Source of the DNA: Chloroflexota bacterium
GTDB lineage: Bacteria > Chloroflexota > UBA4733
Direction: 5' to 3'
Length of the DNA stretch: 34,815 nucleotides
Assembly (NCBI GenBank): GCA_023381895.1
Contig: JAMCTA010000097.1
Coordinates: 1 to 34,815 of the forward strand
A model generated the notes under the pieces. That model did not search any database. It had not been told where the DNA came from and worked only from the letters and a program-made list of their open reading frames with translations. The position numbers were made by a program, and so were the translations under genes. Shown here piece by piece: positions 16,288 through 24,731 of this stretch (position 1 is the stretch's first letter; the number at the start of each line of letters is the position of its first letter).

Positions 16288-17724
16288 CTACACCAGCCGG
16301 CCCTCCAAAGTTGGCCTGGTCGTAGAGCCGAATGACACGTTGGCTTGCTGCTGGAGCAGCAGCCGGTCTCCTCCGAAACGACAAGTGAGCGTGCGTCCGA
16401 ATGGCGTCTCGTACCACCAGAGCTGCGCGACATACGTGTGCTCGTCTGTCCAGGCACCGCTTGCAGCGACCTTCCAGGGTAGAGCGCGCTCAATGGCAGC
16501 TGAACCCTGCACCCAAACGCCAGATCCGCACAGGATTCGCTGTTCGCCCTGACCATTGCGAATGGTCAGGATGCAGCCATCTTCCCCGAAGTTGAACGTG
16601 ATCGCCTTGAGCTCGTCGTCGTTCTTCGCCACAGTGAACGTCTTCCCGGAGACGGTGATTGCGATAGGAGAGGTAGGCTGTCCCTGCGGGGGGAGCAAGT
16701 GCAAACCCTTGAGCCGCCCGGCGAGAGCATCTTGTGCCGCCCGATCTCCTGGTAGGGTCGCGGGATCCATTGCCGGTAGGAGATGCTTCCAGACCAAGTT
16801 GAGCACCGCCTGCATATTGCCCACACCGGCAGTGATCGCGAGTACCGCCTCCTGTGAAGGCATGACGATGCAAAACTGGCCGAATGCCCCGTCACCGCGA
16901 TACGCACCATACCGACAACGCCAGAACTGGTAGCCATACCCCTGCTCCCAATCGCTGTCCGGGGCAGATCCATTGGACACCTGACGCTTTGTAGCCTCTT
17001 CCACCCAGGCTTCCGGGACGATGCGGACGCCCTGCCACATCCCCTTTTGCAGATAGAGCTGGCCGAAGCGGGCAAGAGCACCGGTCGTGACACTCAGTCC
17101 CGAGCCGCCGACGTCGATCCCTTGGGGCGAGGTTTCCCAAGTCGGGTTCTCAATACCCAATGGCTCGAACAACCGCGGCTGGAGATAATGGCGCATCCGC
17201 ATTCTGGTGATCCGCTGCACGATTGCGGACAACATGTAGGTGGCGGCGGTATTGTAGGCAAAGTGCGTGCCGGGCGCGTGTTCAACCGGTTGTGCCAAGA
17301 AGGCGCGTACCCAGTCCGTGGCCGTCTGCTCGAAGACCGCGCGCGTAGGATCCTCAGCGTGGCCAGTAGACATCGACAAGAGATGCCGGACGCGCATCGC
17401 ACAGAGGTTGGCGCTTGGCTCTGCCGGCACCTCCTCGGGAAAGAATGAGAGCAGAGAGTCGTCGACCGACAGTCTCCCCTCTGCCACGAGCAAGCCGATT
17501 GCCGTTGAAGTAAAGCTCTTGCTCAGCGAGAACAGCATATGGGGAGAGAATGGACCATAGGGCTCCCACCATCCTTCGGCAACCACGTGTCCGTGGCGCA
17601 GCAACATGAAGCTGTGGAGATCGTGGGTGTCACGCTCCACCGCATCCACGAAAGCGTGGATCGCCGCAGATTGGATGCCCCGCGCCTCGGGTGCGCTTCG
17701 AGGGAGACTTGATGCTTGAGTCAT
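16288..17724 (-). CDS. Beta-lactamase-family serine hydrolase
   Basis: The 478-aa protein has a penicillin-binding/class C beta-lactamase-type domain. The SxxK motif is FSLSKSF with nucleophile Ser66 and Lys69, and the second motif contains Tyr157 in FAYNTAA. Around residues 225-235 the VGGSGLSVTT block is typical of esterase/D-aminopeptidase-like relatives. The last 110 residues form an extra beta-rich domain (ITVSGKTFTV, DGCILTIRNGQGEQ). No signal peptide is visible, suggesting a cytoplasmic esterase or amidase rather than a resistance enzyme. The ATG at 17724 with GGAG seven bases upstream is preferred to an in-frame start at 17838. It follows the sulfatase-like gene by 142 bases; it might remove acyl groups from the substrate, but this is speculation. 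Confidence 0.82.
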   Translation of the reverse strand: MTQASSLPRSAPEARGIQSAAIHAFVDAVERDTHDLHSFMLLRHGHVVAEGWWEPYGPFSPHMLFSLSKSFTSTAIGLLVAEGRLSVDDSLLSFFPEEVPAEPSANLCAMRVRHLLSMSTGHAEDPTRAVFEQTATDWVRAFLAQPVEHAPGTHFAYNTAATYMLSAIVQRITRMRMRHYLQPRLFEPLGIENPTWETSPQGIDVGGSGLSVTTGALARFGQLYLQKGMWQGVRIVPEAWVEEATKRQVSNGSAPDSDWEQGYGYQFWRCRYGAYRGDGAFGQFCIVMPSQEAVLAITAGVGNMQAVLNLVWKHLLPAMDPATLPGDRAAQDALAGRLKGLHLLPPQGQPTSPIAITVSGKTFTVAKNDDELKAITFNFGEDGCILTIRNGQGEQRILCGSGVWVQGSAAIERALPWKVAASGAWTDEHTYVAQLWWYETPFGRTLTCRFGGDRLLLQQQANVSFGSTTRPTLEGRLV

Positions 17725-17866
17725 GAACGAGCTCCTGTATCGCCGGACGGATTCGACGTGCTGCCAGCGTGGAACGGGGTGTACAAGCGAGCTTGCTGTG
17801 GGTTCCTTATATCCCCTTTCAGCAAGTTGCTTCTTCAAGGCACACTCTACCGCCTGTTAGGCGCTT

Positions 17867-19216
17867 CTACCGGTAGCGAATACGTTCGGAATGCTGCCGC
17901 TTGCCCTGACGCGCGAGTTCCTCACGAGCCCGCTGTACACTGAGATCCTGATAGCTGAAGGGATCCGGCTGGCCAGTTGTCTCCGTTCGCTCTCGGAGCC
18001 AGCGTTCCAGAACCTGCCGCAAGGTCTCTACCACCGCTGGACGGCATTCGGCTAGGTTCTCCTGCTCACTGGAATCGATCAGGAGGTCATACAGCTCTAC
18101 TGGCGGCCGGTTGTGAAAATCCGGCTCTAGCGAAAAGATCGCCTTCCAGCGTGGCGTTCGCACGGCTCGTTTCCGCATCCACGAGCACTCGGTGAGAATG
18201 AGATACTCGCGCGGCGGGAGGCTGATTCCTTGTAGCAACGGCACGAGACTCCGACCATCAGTGCCTAGTGTTGGAAGACTCAGTCCCGTAAGGTCAAGAA
18301 TAGTAGGCATGATGTCGAAGGTAGCGACGCTGTCCTCGACCACTTGGCCAGCGGGAATTCCCGGCCCCCAGAGGATGAGGGGAACGTGCACGTTCGTCTC
18401 ATAAAGGCCATGATGGTCGAACCACATCTGGTGCTCGGTCAGCTCCTCCCCGTGGTCCGCGGTGAGCACTACCACGGTCTCGTCAGCCACCCCCAGTGCG
18501 GCCAAGCGCTCAATGAAGCTGGCGAAGGTAGCGTCCCAGTAAGCAATCGCGCCGTCATACTCGGCAACCGGATACTGGATATCGGTGATGTGTCCCCACC
18601 AGCGTCCCCAGACCTGGCGAAAAGGACCAAGCTGGAGCACCTCTTCCATCTCGTGCTGGTGCGGGTCTGAGGGGTCACCGCCATAGAACAGCCGATCGAA
18701 GGGCGGCGGTGGAAAATATGGCGTGTGCGGATCCCAGTAATGAATAAAGAGGAAGAAGGGCTGGCCGCTCTGCACGGCCCGGTCCAGAATCGCCGCGGCC
18801 GCCCGGTGGACCCCTTCGGCCTTACGCCACGGTCCCTGAGATGGCCGCTCCCACTCATAGGTCTGATAGTCGGTAAAGCCGCGCACAAACCAGCGCTGGA
18901 GATTGTCCGCTGCCGCGGTGTAGTAGCCCTGGGCCTGCAGCAGCTCTGCTAAGGTTGGAATCTCCGCTGCCAGCTCCACGTCTCCACCGTGGCAGATGAT
19001 CTGGTGGCTGACGGCATCGCGACCAGTCAGCATCGTCGTATGTCCTGGGTGCGTTGGGATGTGCGGGCTAGTACACTGAAGAAAACGGGTGCCGCGCGAT
19101 GTCATGCCGTCTACGTGCGGCGAGGTCAGGCGCGAGTAGCCATAGCAGCTCAGGTGATCCGCCCGTAAAGTGTCGACACTGATCAGGACAACGTTCGGCC
19201 TTCGATTCCGTGGCAT
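17867..19216 (-). CDS. Sulfatase-fold hydrolase with Thr instead of the formylglycine Cys
   Basis: The 449-aa alkaline-phosphatase-superfamily enzyme has the metal-binding LISVDTLRADHL at its N-terminus, HYWDPHTPY in the middle, and LTADHGEELTEH in the C-terminal half. At the position where type I sulfatases have CxPxR before LTG, this protein reads T55-H-P57-G-H59 before MLTG. It therefore cannot be converted to formylglycine. Threonine nucleophiles are known in the related phosphodiesterase (NPP) branch, so the enzyme may act on phosphate esters or be an FGE-independent variant. I chose the ATG at 19216 (GGAGG ten bases upstream) over an in-frame ATG at 19249 and a longer frame to 19378. 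It follows the next sulfatase by 29 bases. Confidence 0.85.
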   Translation of the reverse strand: MPRNRRPNVVLISVDTLRADHLSCYGYSRLTSPHVDGMTSRGTRFLQCTSPHIPTHPGHTTMLTGRDAVSHQIICHGGDVELAAEIPTLAELLQAQGYYTAAADNLQRWFVRGFTDYQTYEWERPSQGPWRKAEGVHRAAAAILDRAVQSGQPFFLFIHYWDPHTPYFPPPPFDRLFYGGDPSDPHQHEMEEVLQLGPFRQVWGRWWGHITDIQYPVAEYDGAIAYWDATFASFIERLAALGVADETVVVLTADHGEELTEHQMWFDHHGLYETNVHVPLILWGPGIPAGQVVEDSVATFDIMPTILDLTGLSLPTLGTDGRSLVPLLQGISLPPREYLILTECSWMRKRAVRTPRWKAIFSLEPDFHNRPPVELYDLLIDSSEQENLAECRPAVVETLRQVLERWLRERTETTGQPDPFSYQDLSVQRAREELARQGKRQHSERIRYR

Positions 19217-19245
19217 CTCTGCTGGTACCTCCTCTGCTCGGCTAC

Positions 19246-20691
19246 TCATCGTCTTGGAAGCGGCGCAGTCCACGGCAAGGGCTGTCGCTCCTGCTGGCAA
19301 CGTACTGCCTCGGCGCCGATCAGAGCATCCATCCGGGCAGAGAGCTCCTGGCAGAGTGCCTGTCGGGCTGGATCCCACGCCAGGTTGTTGAGCTCAGCCG
19401 GATCCTCCTCCATGTCGTAGAGTTCTGCTTCACCGGCCACATAGCGATTGTATTTCCAGCGACCGGTTCGCAGCATATACATCGGCCGCGACGTATCGAG
19501 GGCGAGCGCGGAGAGGATGTATTCCTTAGGTTGTCCTCCTGTGCCGCTGACCGCTCCCCAGAAGCTGCAGCCATCGAGATCGGCCGGGACGGCGGCGCCC
19601 ACTGCCTCCAACGAGGTCGGCAGCAGATCCGTAAGGTCCACGATCTCGGTCTTGTACACGCCGGCATCGATGTGTCCTGGCCAGCGCAGAATACACGGCA
19701 CCCGGCAGGACGCATCGAAGAAGGTGAACTTCGCCACGAGGCCATGGTCGTAGAGCATGTCGCCGTGATCACTCATGAAGATCACCAGCGTCTCCTCAGT
19801 GAGATGCAGCTCATCCAGCGCTGCGAGAACTTGACCAACGCAGTCGTCGACGTGGGCGACGTTGCCGCAGTAGCCGGCTACCCACTCTCGAGCCAGCGCA
19901 TCCCCCTCTGGTGTAAAGGCACTTTCGATCTCGCGGTGGCGGGCTTGTGCCGGCACTTTGCCCGGGTCATACCCCACTGGCGGCGGCGGCAGCGTGATCG
20001 ACTCGGGCGGATAACGCTCAGCGTGCCGTTGCGGCGGGGCGAAGGGGCGATGCGGCCGCAGAAAGGAGACGAACAAGAAGAAAGGCGCCTGCTCCTGCCC
20101 GGCACCGGATCCATACTGGCGGAGGAAACGAATCGCCTCCCGTGCGAAGAAGCTATCCGGGTGGTCCTCCTCTTGCAGCACTTGCGGTAACCCCGGCGCA
20201 AGCGCTGCGCCCTTCCAAGGATTCTTCCCGCCCGTATAGGTGTCCACCCACGGGACTCCACAGCCAGCATCAGTCGCTCCCATTGCCTTGCCAAACACTC
20301 CGGTCTGAGGCCCAAGGTAGTCGAAGTAATGGCCGAAGTCGACTAGCACGTCGAAGCCGTGTGTTTGAGCATCCACCGGGTGCAGCTTGCCGATCGACCC
20401 GGTCACATACCCACGGCGGGAAAACTCGTGAGCAGCCGTGCGAAACCGCAGTGGCAACGGCGTTCGGTTGGAAACACATCCGCTGCGATGCGGATAGATG
20501 CCGGTGAGGGCCGCAAAGCGAGCTGGCACGCATACTGGACTGGGGGTGTAACACTGGTTCAGCACTGTGCCCTCACGAGCCAAACGCCCGATGGAAGGAG
20601 TCTCGACGTGATACCAGCCGTCATATGATGCGAGCACCGAGCAGCTCAGCTGGTCGCACATCAACCAGAGCACATTCGGCCGTGCCGCCAT
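19246..20691 (-). CDS. Type I (Cys) sulfatase
   Basis: The 481-aa arylsulfatase-family enzyme hydrolyses a sulfate ester. The formylglycine motif is C54-V-P-A-R58 in SPVCVPARFAALTG, so it needs the FGE. Metal ligands are visible in LWLMCDQL (Asp13) and in FMSDHGDMLYDHGL; LRPHRPFAPP is a further conserved segment. The C-terminus has the usual sub-domain (RTGRWKYNRYV, ELYDMEEDPAELNNLA). No signal peptide is seen, so desulfation probably occurs in the cytoplasm after uptake. The ATG has an AAGGAGG ribosome site. It lies 106 bases downstream of the solute-binding protein and 29 bases upstream of the Thr-variant enzyme, in the leftward ROK-headed array. Confidence 0.92.
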   Translation of the reverse strand: MAARPNVLWLMCDQLSCSVLASYDGWYHVETPSIGRLAREGTVLNQCYTPSPVCVPARFAALTGIYPHRSGCVSNRTPLPLRFRTAAHEFSRRGYVTGSIGKLHPVDAQTHGFDVLVDFGHYFDYLGPQTGVFGKAMGATDAGCGVPWVDTYTGGKNPWKGAALAPGLPQVLQEEDHPDSFFAREAIRFLRQYGSGAGQEQAPFFLFVSFLRPHRPFAPPQRHAERYPPESITLPPPPVGYDPGKVPAQARHREIESAFTPEGDALAREWVAGYCGNVAHVDDCVGQVLAALDELHLTEETLVIFMSDHGDMLYDHGLVAKFTFFDASCRVPCILRWPGHIDAGVYKTEIVDLTDLLPTSLEAVGAAVPADLDGCSFWGAVSGTGGQPKEYILSALALDTSRPMYMLRTGRWKYNRYVAGEAELYDMEEDPAELNNLAWDPARQALCQELSARMDALIGAEAVRCQQERQPLPWTAPLPRR

Positions 20692-20797
20692 TTCTACCTT
20701 GCCTCCTTTGTGCTTGTCGGTACATTCACGCTACTAACTCCACCTCCTCTATGACATCTCTGAAGTGCTTTCAACATTGCTGGCTTGATGCAGTTCG

Positions 20798-22264
20798 TCA
20801 GGCTGACTGTTGCTTGAGGATGGCATCGATGGCGGAGGTGAGGGAGCGAGCGACCGTCGTAGGGCTCCGCGTGCCATCCGCCAGGTACGAGGTCCATTTC
20901 GGCCAGGTCACATTGATCTGCGGCCAGACCGGCAAATAAGGTAGCGAGCGGGAGTGCTTGCGGAGAAGAGCGAGGTACTGGATGTTTTTGGGCCGGGGAA
21001 GCTCCTGCATCCACTTGAGCCAGGCCTGGTAGACGCTCCGCCGCGGCGGCAGGGCGGTATGTTCCTTCTCCAGGTAGACCGGGCCCGAGGTCATATACTT
21101 GATGAAGGACCACGCCTCTTCGGCATGCTTGGACTTCGCACTCAGCGCGATGTTATTGAAGTTGTCGTTGACGATCTCCCCTTGGGGACCTACCGGTAGG
21201 GGCGCGATGTCCCAGGCGAAGTGTACGGGGCCATAGGTGATAGCTACCTGGTGGGCCCAGTTGATAGTCATCGCCAGCCGGCCACTCGTGAATTGACCGA
21301 ACGGCGACGCTGATCCCTGAAGAGCAGGGGGAGGGCCTATCTGCTCCTTGTGCTGGAGGTCGTACAGGAACTGCAACCCTTGGACGCTCTGCGCCGTGTC
21401 CAGGAGACACTTGGTGCGCTGCGGATTGAGCAGGTGCCCACCCGCTTCCCAGAGGAAAGAGCTCCCCATCTGGATGTCGAAGGGGACGAGGAAGCCGTAC
21501 TGGCTGGGCATGCTGTTCCCACTCGCCCGCATGGTCGCCTGTCGCGCCACCGTGGCGAAGTCATTCCAGGTCCACTTGCCGGCATCGTACATCTGCGCTG
21601 GCGTCTGGTCAATCCCTGCCTTGCGGAGCGCGTCGGCGTTGTAGACGAGCACGGCGGTGGAGAGCGGACTGATGATGAGACCATACTGCTTGCCCTGCCA
21701 CTGTCCCACCACCAGGGCCTGGGGGTAGAAGTCGTGGGGCTGGACGGCTGCGGCATCGCGGTCGATGAGCGGACTCAGATCGGCCAGGGCCCCTTTGCTG
21801 GCGAGCACGGGCAAGCCGGCCGCTGGCCCCCCCAGACCGATGACATCGGGAGGCACCCCACCGGCGATCATCGTCAGCAGCTTCTCGACGTAGGAAGGAC
21901 CGGCGGGAGCGATGATCACACTCACGTGGACACCGGGATGGGCATGCTCGAACTGAGTCGCAGGTCCATAGACGGTCCGCTTGAGCTCCTGCGGGGTGAC
22001 CTGCCAGTGCATGAAGGTGATGGTGGCCGTCTTGATGCTCCGAGCCGGCTGTGATGCAGCCGCCCTGCTGCTCGCCGGTGTGGATGAAGTCGTACCGACA
22101 CTCGCCGATGTGCCTACCGCTACAGCGTGTGCCGTTGAAGCAGGAGACGTCGCTGCAACTTGGCAAGCCGTCAGCAGCGACGCCGCGATGCTGCTGCTTC
22201 CTACCTTGATCAGAAAGGCGCGCCGGGTCAAGCTCACCCTTGACGAAGAGCACGGGGATGGCAT
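20798..22264 (-). CDS. ABC sugar-type extracellular solute-binding lipoprotein (copy 1)
   Basis: The 488-aa family 1 solute-binding protein has a twin-arginine signal (Arg14-Arg15 in LTRRAFL) and a lipobox LLTAC with lipidated Cys34, followed by a long Ala/Ser/Thr linker. The mature domain starts near ATITFMHWQVTP and has the typical FEHAHPGVHVSV, GGVPPDVIGL and PLPVGPQGEIV blocks. It should be anchored outside the membrane and deliver a saccharide or derivative to an ABC importer, but no permease is adjacent. The ATG at 22264 has GAGAAGGAG upstream and decides the start over a longer frame to 22360. Its closest relative in the window is the inverted copy at 26421-27875. Confidence 0.93.
   Translation of the reverse strand: MPSPCSSSRVSLTRRAFLIKVGSSSIAASLLTACQVAATSPASTAHAVAVGTSASVGTTSSTPASSRAAASQPARSIKTATITFMHWQVTPQELKRTVYGPATQFEHAHPGVHVSVIIAPAGPSYVEKLLTMIAGGVPPDVIGLGGPAAGLPVLASKGALADLSPLIDRDAAAVQPHDFYPQALVVGQWQGKQYGLIISPLSTAVLVYNADALRKAGIDQTPAQMYDAGKWTWNDFATVARQATMRASGNSMPSQYGFLVPFDIQMGSSFLWEAGGHLLNPQRTKCLLDTAQSVQGLQFLYDLQHKEQIGPPPALQGSASPFGQFTSGRLAMTINWAHQVAITYGPVHFAWDIAPLPVGPQGEIVNDNFNNIALSAKSKHAEEAWSFIKYMTSGPVYLEKEHTALPPRRSVYQAWLKWMQELPRPKNIQYLALLRKHSRSLPYLPVWPQINVTWPKWTSYLADGTRSPTTVARSLTSAIDAILKQQSA
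20816..22264. repeat. Inverted gene duplication, left arm (SBP copy 1)
   Basis: The whole mature SBP coding region is paralogous to 26421-27857 in opposite orientation, with protein sequences by eye about three-quarters identical. The 60 bases at 20816-20875 differ from the complement of 27798-27857 at one position only, far more conserved than the rest, suggesting recent duplication or gene conversion at the 3' end. Confidence 0.85.
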
Positions 22265-22299
22265 GGCGACACTCCTTCTCCAGCCCCGTAGCCGGCACA

Positions 22300-22339
22300 G
22301 CGCGGCGTTAGCCGGCCGCGCCCGTTGCGGGGCAACGGG
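22300..22339 (-). promoter_or_regulatory. Two adjacent GC-rich hairpins upstream of SBP copy 1
   Basis: Between the isomerase stop and the SBP start are two abutting stem-loops. CCCGTTGC/GCAACGGG (22321-22339) has 8 perfect pairs and a three-base loop. GCGCGGC/GCCGCGC (22300-22321) has 7 pairs and an eight-base loop. They share one base. With no T-run they look like an intercistronic mRNA-stabilising or processing element rather than a full terminator. Confidence 0.5.
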
Positions 22340-22364
22340 TGCAGCGCCTCTGCACTTCAAAACT

Positions 22365-23204
22365 TCAAACGGCGGAAGTCTCCTCCACGACCTGCTTCAG
22401 CCAGGCGATGTGCTGAGGCAAAGCGACTTCCGGCTCGGCGAGTTCGGGATGCCACTTCTTCTCCCACTCGACACACACCCATCCTTGATATTGCCGTCGC
22501 ACGAGGCTTTGTAGCTGCTCCCGCACGGGCACTTCCCCTTCACCGAGCAAGACCAGCTGCCAGTCAGCGTTTCCCGGCGTCCGGCGTCGCGCGTCTTTCA
22601 CGTGGACGTGGACCAGACGCGGGCCGAGAGCGTCGATTACCTCCTCTGGCGTCTCTCCTACGCGATAGGGATGATGACTATCCCAGAGCGCACCAACGTA
22701 GGCTGAGGAAACCTCGCGCAAGACGATCGCCGTCCGGCGCGCCGATGAGAAGGCGTCGTGCGTTTCGAGGGCGACCGTGACGCCCACGCGTGCTGCCGCC
22801 GGTGCTGCGGCACGCAGCGCAGTCACGACCCAGCTATTGACCTCATCTTCACTGGGGACCGGCCCCTCACCTGCCTGGTTTGCCCCTCCGAAGACACGCA
22901 GGAGCGGTACTTCGACAGCGTGGGCGAGCTCGATCCAGTGCAGCAGGCTCGTCGCCTGTGCTTCCCGGTCGTGTGGCGCCCGCAGGTTGAAACGGCAAGA
23001 GGTGTCCAGGGCACAAACGCCGATTCCCCGTTGCCGGCATTGCCTCACGGCCTGCTCTACCTGCTCGCGGCCGGCTACTGGGTCGATGACGTTGCCGTTG
23101 AGCAAGCGCCACTCGATGCCGTCGTAGCCTAGGTGCGCCGCGGCATCGACAACCTGCTCGACACCCCAGGAAGGACAGGCCAGTGTACTGAAGCCAAATT
23201 TCAC
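22365..23204 (-). CDS. Sugar phosphate isomerase/epimerase (TIM barrel)
   Basis: The 279-aa xylose-isomerase-like protein begins KFGFSTLACPSWGVEQVV, then HLGYDGIEWRLL. Metal-ligand regions are VALETHDAF, GALWDSHHPYRVGE, LVHVHVKDARR and WVCVEWEKKWHPEL. It probably interconverts a keto or epimeric sugar form. The GTG start has AAAGGGG five bases upstream. It lies 77 bases downstream of the ROK regulator and 100 bases upstream of the SBP, on the same strand. It is only distantly similar to the other two isomerase-like proteins of the window. Confidence 0.88.
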   Translation of the reverse strand: MKFGFSTLACPSWGVEQVVDAAAHLGYDGIEWRLLNGNVIDPVAGREQVEQAVRQCRQRGIGVCALDTSCRFNLRAPHDREAQATSLLHWIELAHAVEVPLLRVFGGANQAGEGPVPSEDEVNSWVVTALRAAAPAAARVGVTVALETHDAFSSARRTAIVLREVSSAYVGALWDSHHPYRVGETPEEVIDALGPRLVHVHVKDARRRTPGNADWQLVLLGEGEVPVREQLQSLVRRQYQGWVCVEWEKKWHPELAEPEVALPQHIAWLKQVVEETSAV

Positions 23205-23281
23205 GACTACCCCTTTCTTCGCATCGCGTCATTACCTTGAGACGCCCTCCTTGTGAGGTCACCTCGAACACGAGCCAGTTC

Positions 23282-24502
23282 CTAGGTCACGCCCAGCAGG
23301 CGATCCAGTGCAACGGCCGCTACGCCACGCGCTGCCGCGTGGATGCCGAGCTGGGAAAATCGAATAGCCGGCACCGGACGCAGCCAGGGAAAGATATGGT
23401 GCCGCGCCACACGCTCAACGGTGGAATGCAGCAGATCGGCAGCCTCAGCGAGTGGGCCGGCGACAATCACCGCATTCGGATTCAGCACGTGAACGCAGGT
23501 CGCGATGGCGAGGCCTACGTAGCCCGCCACTTCCTCCAAGACGTCTTGACTCAAGCGGTCGCCTACCCGGGCTGCCTCGAACACCGCTGCCAGCGTCAGG
23601 TCGCTAACCTGCGACAACGGCGACAGGACGCCTGCTTGGATGCCGTCACGGATACGGCGGAGGATCGCAGGTGTACTCGCTACTGCCCACAGACACCCCT
23701 GCATGCCGCAGTGGCAGCGTGGCCCGCCGGATGAGACGACCTGCAGGTGGGCAATGCTCCCGGCCTGGTTACCGGCGCCGCTGAGGATTGCACCGTGCTC
23801 AGCGATACCCATGCCGATCCCTTCTCCCAAGTAGAGACAGAGTACGTACGTATCTTCACGTCCTGCCCCGAAGCGAACCTCTGCCAGCGTCGCTGTGTAG
23901 GCGCGCCAGTCCACGACCGCTGGCAAGCCAATCCGCGCTTCTAGCAGCGTCTGGAGCGGGACGTCGAACCAGTTTCGTGTTGTGGGCAGCCAGTCTACGA
24001 CACCCTCCGCAACGTCCACCGTTCCTGGAACGGCTATGCCAGCGGCGCGTAGCGGCGTTTCTGACTCGATGCGCTCCGCAGCGATGCGCACGGCAACGGC
24101 AAGGGCATCGGCCGTTGCCTCTGGACCGGCAGTCGCCGAGAAACCGGCCTCTACCGTTTGCAGTACGTCGCCCACCGCGTCTACCACGACTCCCCGTATG
24201 AATCCGTCATTGGTGAGCTCGAGCCCGACCACGGCAGCAAAAGTGGGATTGATCCCAACCGGCCGGCCACGCACGCGAGCCGGATCGATATCCGCTGCTT
24301 CGGCGAGCCGGCCATCAGACAACAGCCCATCGACGAGAGTACTCGTCGCAGCCTTGGACAAGCCGGTCGCCCCGGCCAGCTCGTGGCGAGGCAGCGGTCC
24401 GCGCTCCCGGAGCGTCTGGAGGATGAGCGCCCGGTTATGACGTGAGAGATCGGTAAGGATACGTCGCCTTGGGGCACTGGACCGGCGGTCCGGCTCGAAC
24501 AT
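23282..24502 (-). CDS. ROK-family transcriptional repressor (NagC/XylR type)
   Basis: The 406-aa regulator has an N-terminal winged helix (about residues 18-72: LSRHNRALILQTLRERGPL, then ELAGATGLSKAATSTLVDGLL) fused to a ROK sugar-kinase-like domain. The zinc motif C263-H-C-G-x-x-G-C270 is intact. The ATP-site motif of active kinases is not evident, as usual in regulators. It should bind a sugar or sugar phosphate that releases it from DNA. The ATG at 24502 with GGAGGG upstream is preferred over a frame extending to 24685 across the promoter. The gene is divergent from the cupin gene. The shared intergenic promoter, repeated at 34.3 kb, is its most likely target. Confidence 0.92.
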   Translation of the reverse strand: MFEPDRRSSAPRRRILTDLSRHNRALILQTLRERGPLPRHELAGATGLSKAATSTLVDGLLSDGRLAEAADIDPARVRGRPVGINPTFAAVVGLELTNDGFIRGVVVDAVGDVLQTVEAGFSATAGPEATADALAVAVRIAAERIESETPLRAAGIAVPGTVDVAEGVVDWLPTTRNWFDVPLQTLLEARIGLPAVVDWRAYTATLAEVRFGAGREDTYVLCLYLGEGIGMGIAEHGAILSGAGNQAGSIAHLQVVSSGGPRCHCGMQGCLWAVASTPAILRRIRDGIQAGVLSPLSQVSDLTLAAVFEAARVGDRLSQDVLEEVAGYVGLAIATCVHVLNPNAVIVAGPLAEAADLLHSTVERVARHHIFPWLRPVPAIRFSQLGIHAAARGVAAVALDRLLGVT

Positions 24503-24610
24503 ATCTTCCCTCCGACGCGGCGTCTGAGCCCGGGATCCATAGCCGCCTCTCGCTGAAGCGGGCAAGAGACAGATTCCCTGTGAATCCGACGTGCAATCAC
24601 AACTCAGGTT

Positions 24611-24680
24611 AGCATATATCACAAACAAAATTGGTTGACAAGTGGTAGTATTTCGGTATACTCGTTCAGAATCTATACTA
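24611..24680. promoter_or_regulatory. Divergent promoter/operator module, copy 1
   Basis: Rightward: TTGACA (24635-24640), 16 bases, TATACT (24657-24662), a near-consensus housekeeping promoter for the cupin operon. Leftward: TTGTCA (complement of 24636-24641), 17 bases, TATATG (complement of 24613-24618), for the ROK gene. The two -35 boxes overlap by five bases, so the promoters probably compete. The AT-rich ATATATCACAAACAAAATT between the leftward elements is a good candidate ROK operator. The same module recurs at 34291-34360, ungapped, with 54 of 70 bases identical by manual alignment. Confidence 0.75.
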
Positions 24681-24714
24681 GTCATCTAGAACGATAGCGT
24701 GAATTCTCGAGAGG

Positions 24715-24731
24715 AGTACGCATAGCGTACT
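24715..24731 (+). promoter_or_regulatory. Hairpin between ribosome site and cupin start codon
   Basis: AGTACGC, loop ATA, GCGTACT is a perfect 7-bp stem directly between the GAGGAG ribosome site (24711-24716, whose last two bases lie in the stem) and the GTG at 24732. Unfolded spacing is 15 bases, too long. If the stem forms, the two signals are brought together. Confidence 0.5.

Noticed and set aside
16288..17724. Antibiotic-resistance beta-lactamase
   Set aside because: The SxxK and Tyr motifs are shared with esterases and peptidases. The lack of a visible signal peptide, the extra C-terminal domain and the catabolic context favour a metabolic serine hydrolase.
19210..20190. Long plus-strand open frame (326 codons) opposite two sulfatase genes
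   Set aside because: It is antisense to clear sulfatase coding sequence, has no recognisable domain, and arises from the GC-rich codon bias.
20694..20735. Possible 11-codon leader peptide (GTG after GAGGAGGTGGAG) between SBP copy 1 and the sulfatase
   Set aside because: The purine-rich stretch is plausible, but the peptide has no regulatory codon run and no paired hairpins, so support is too weak.
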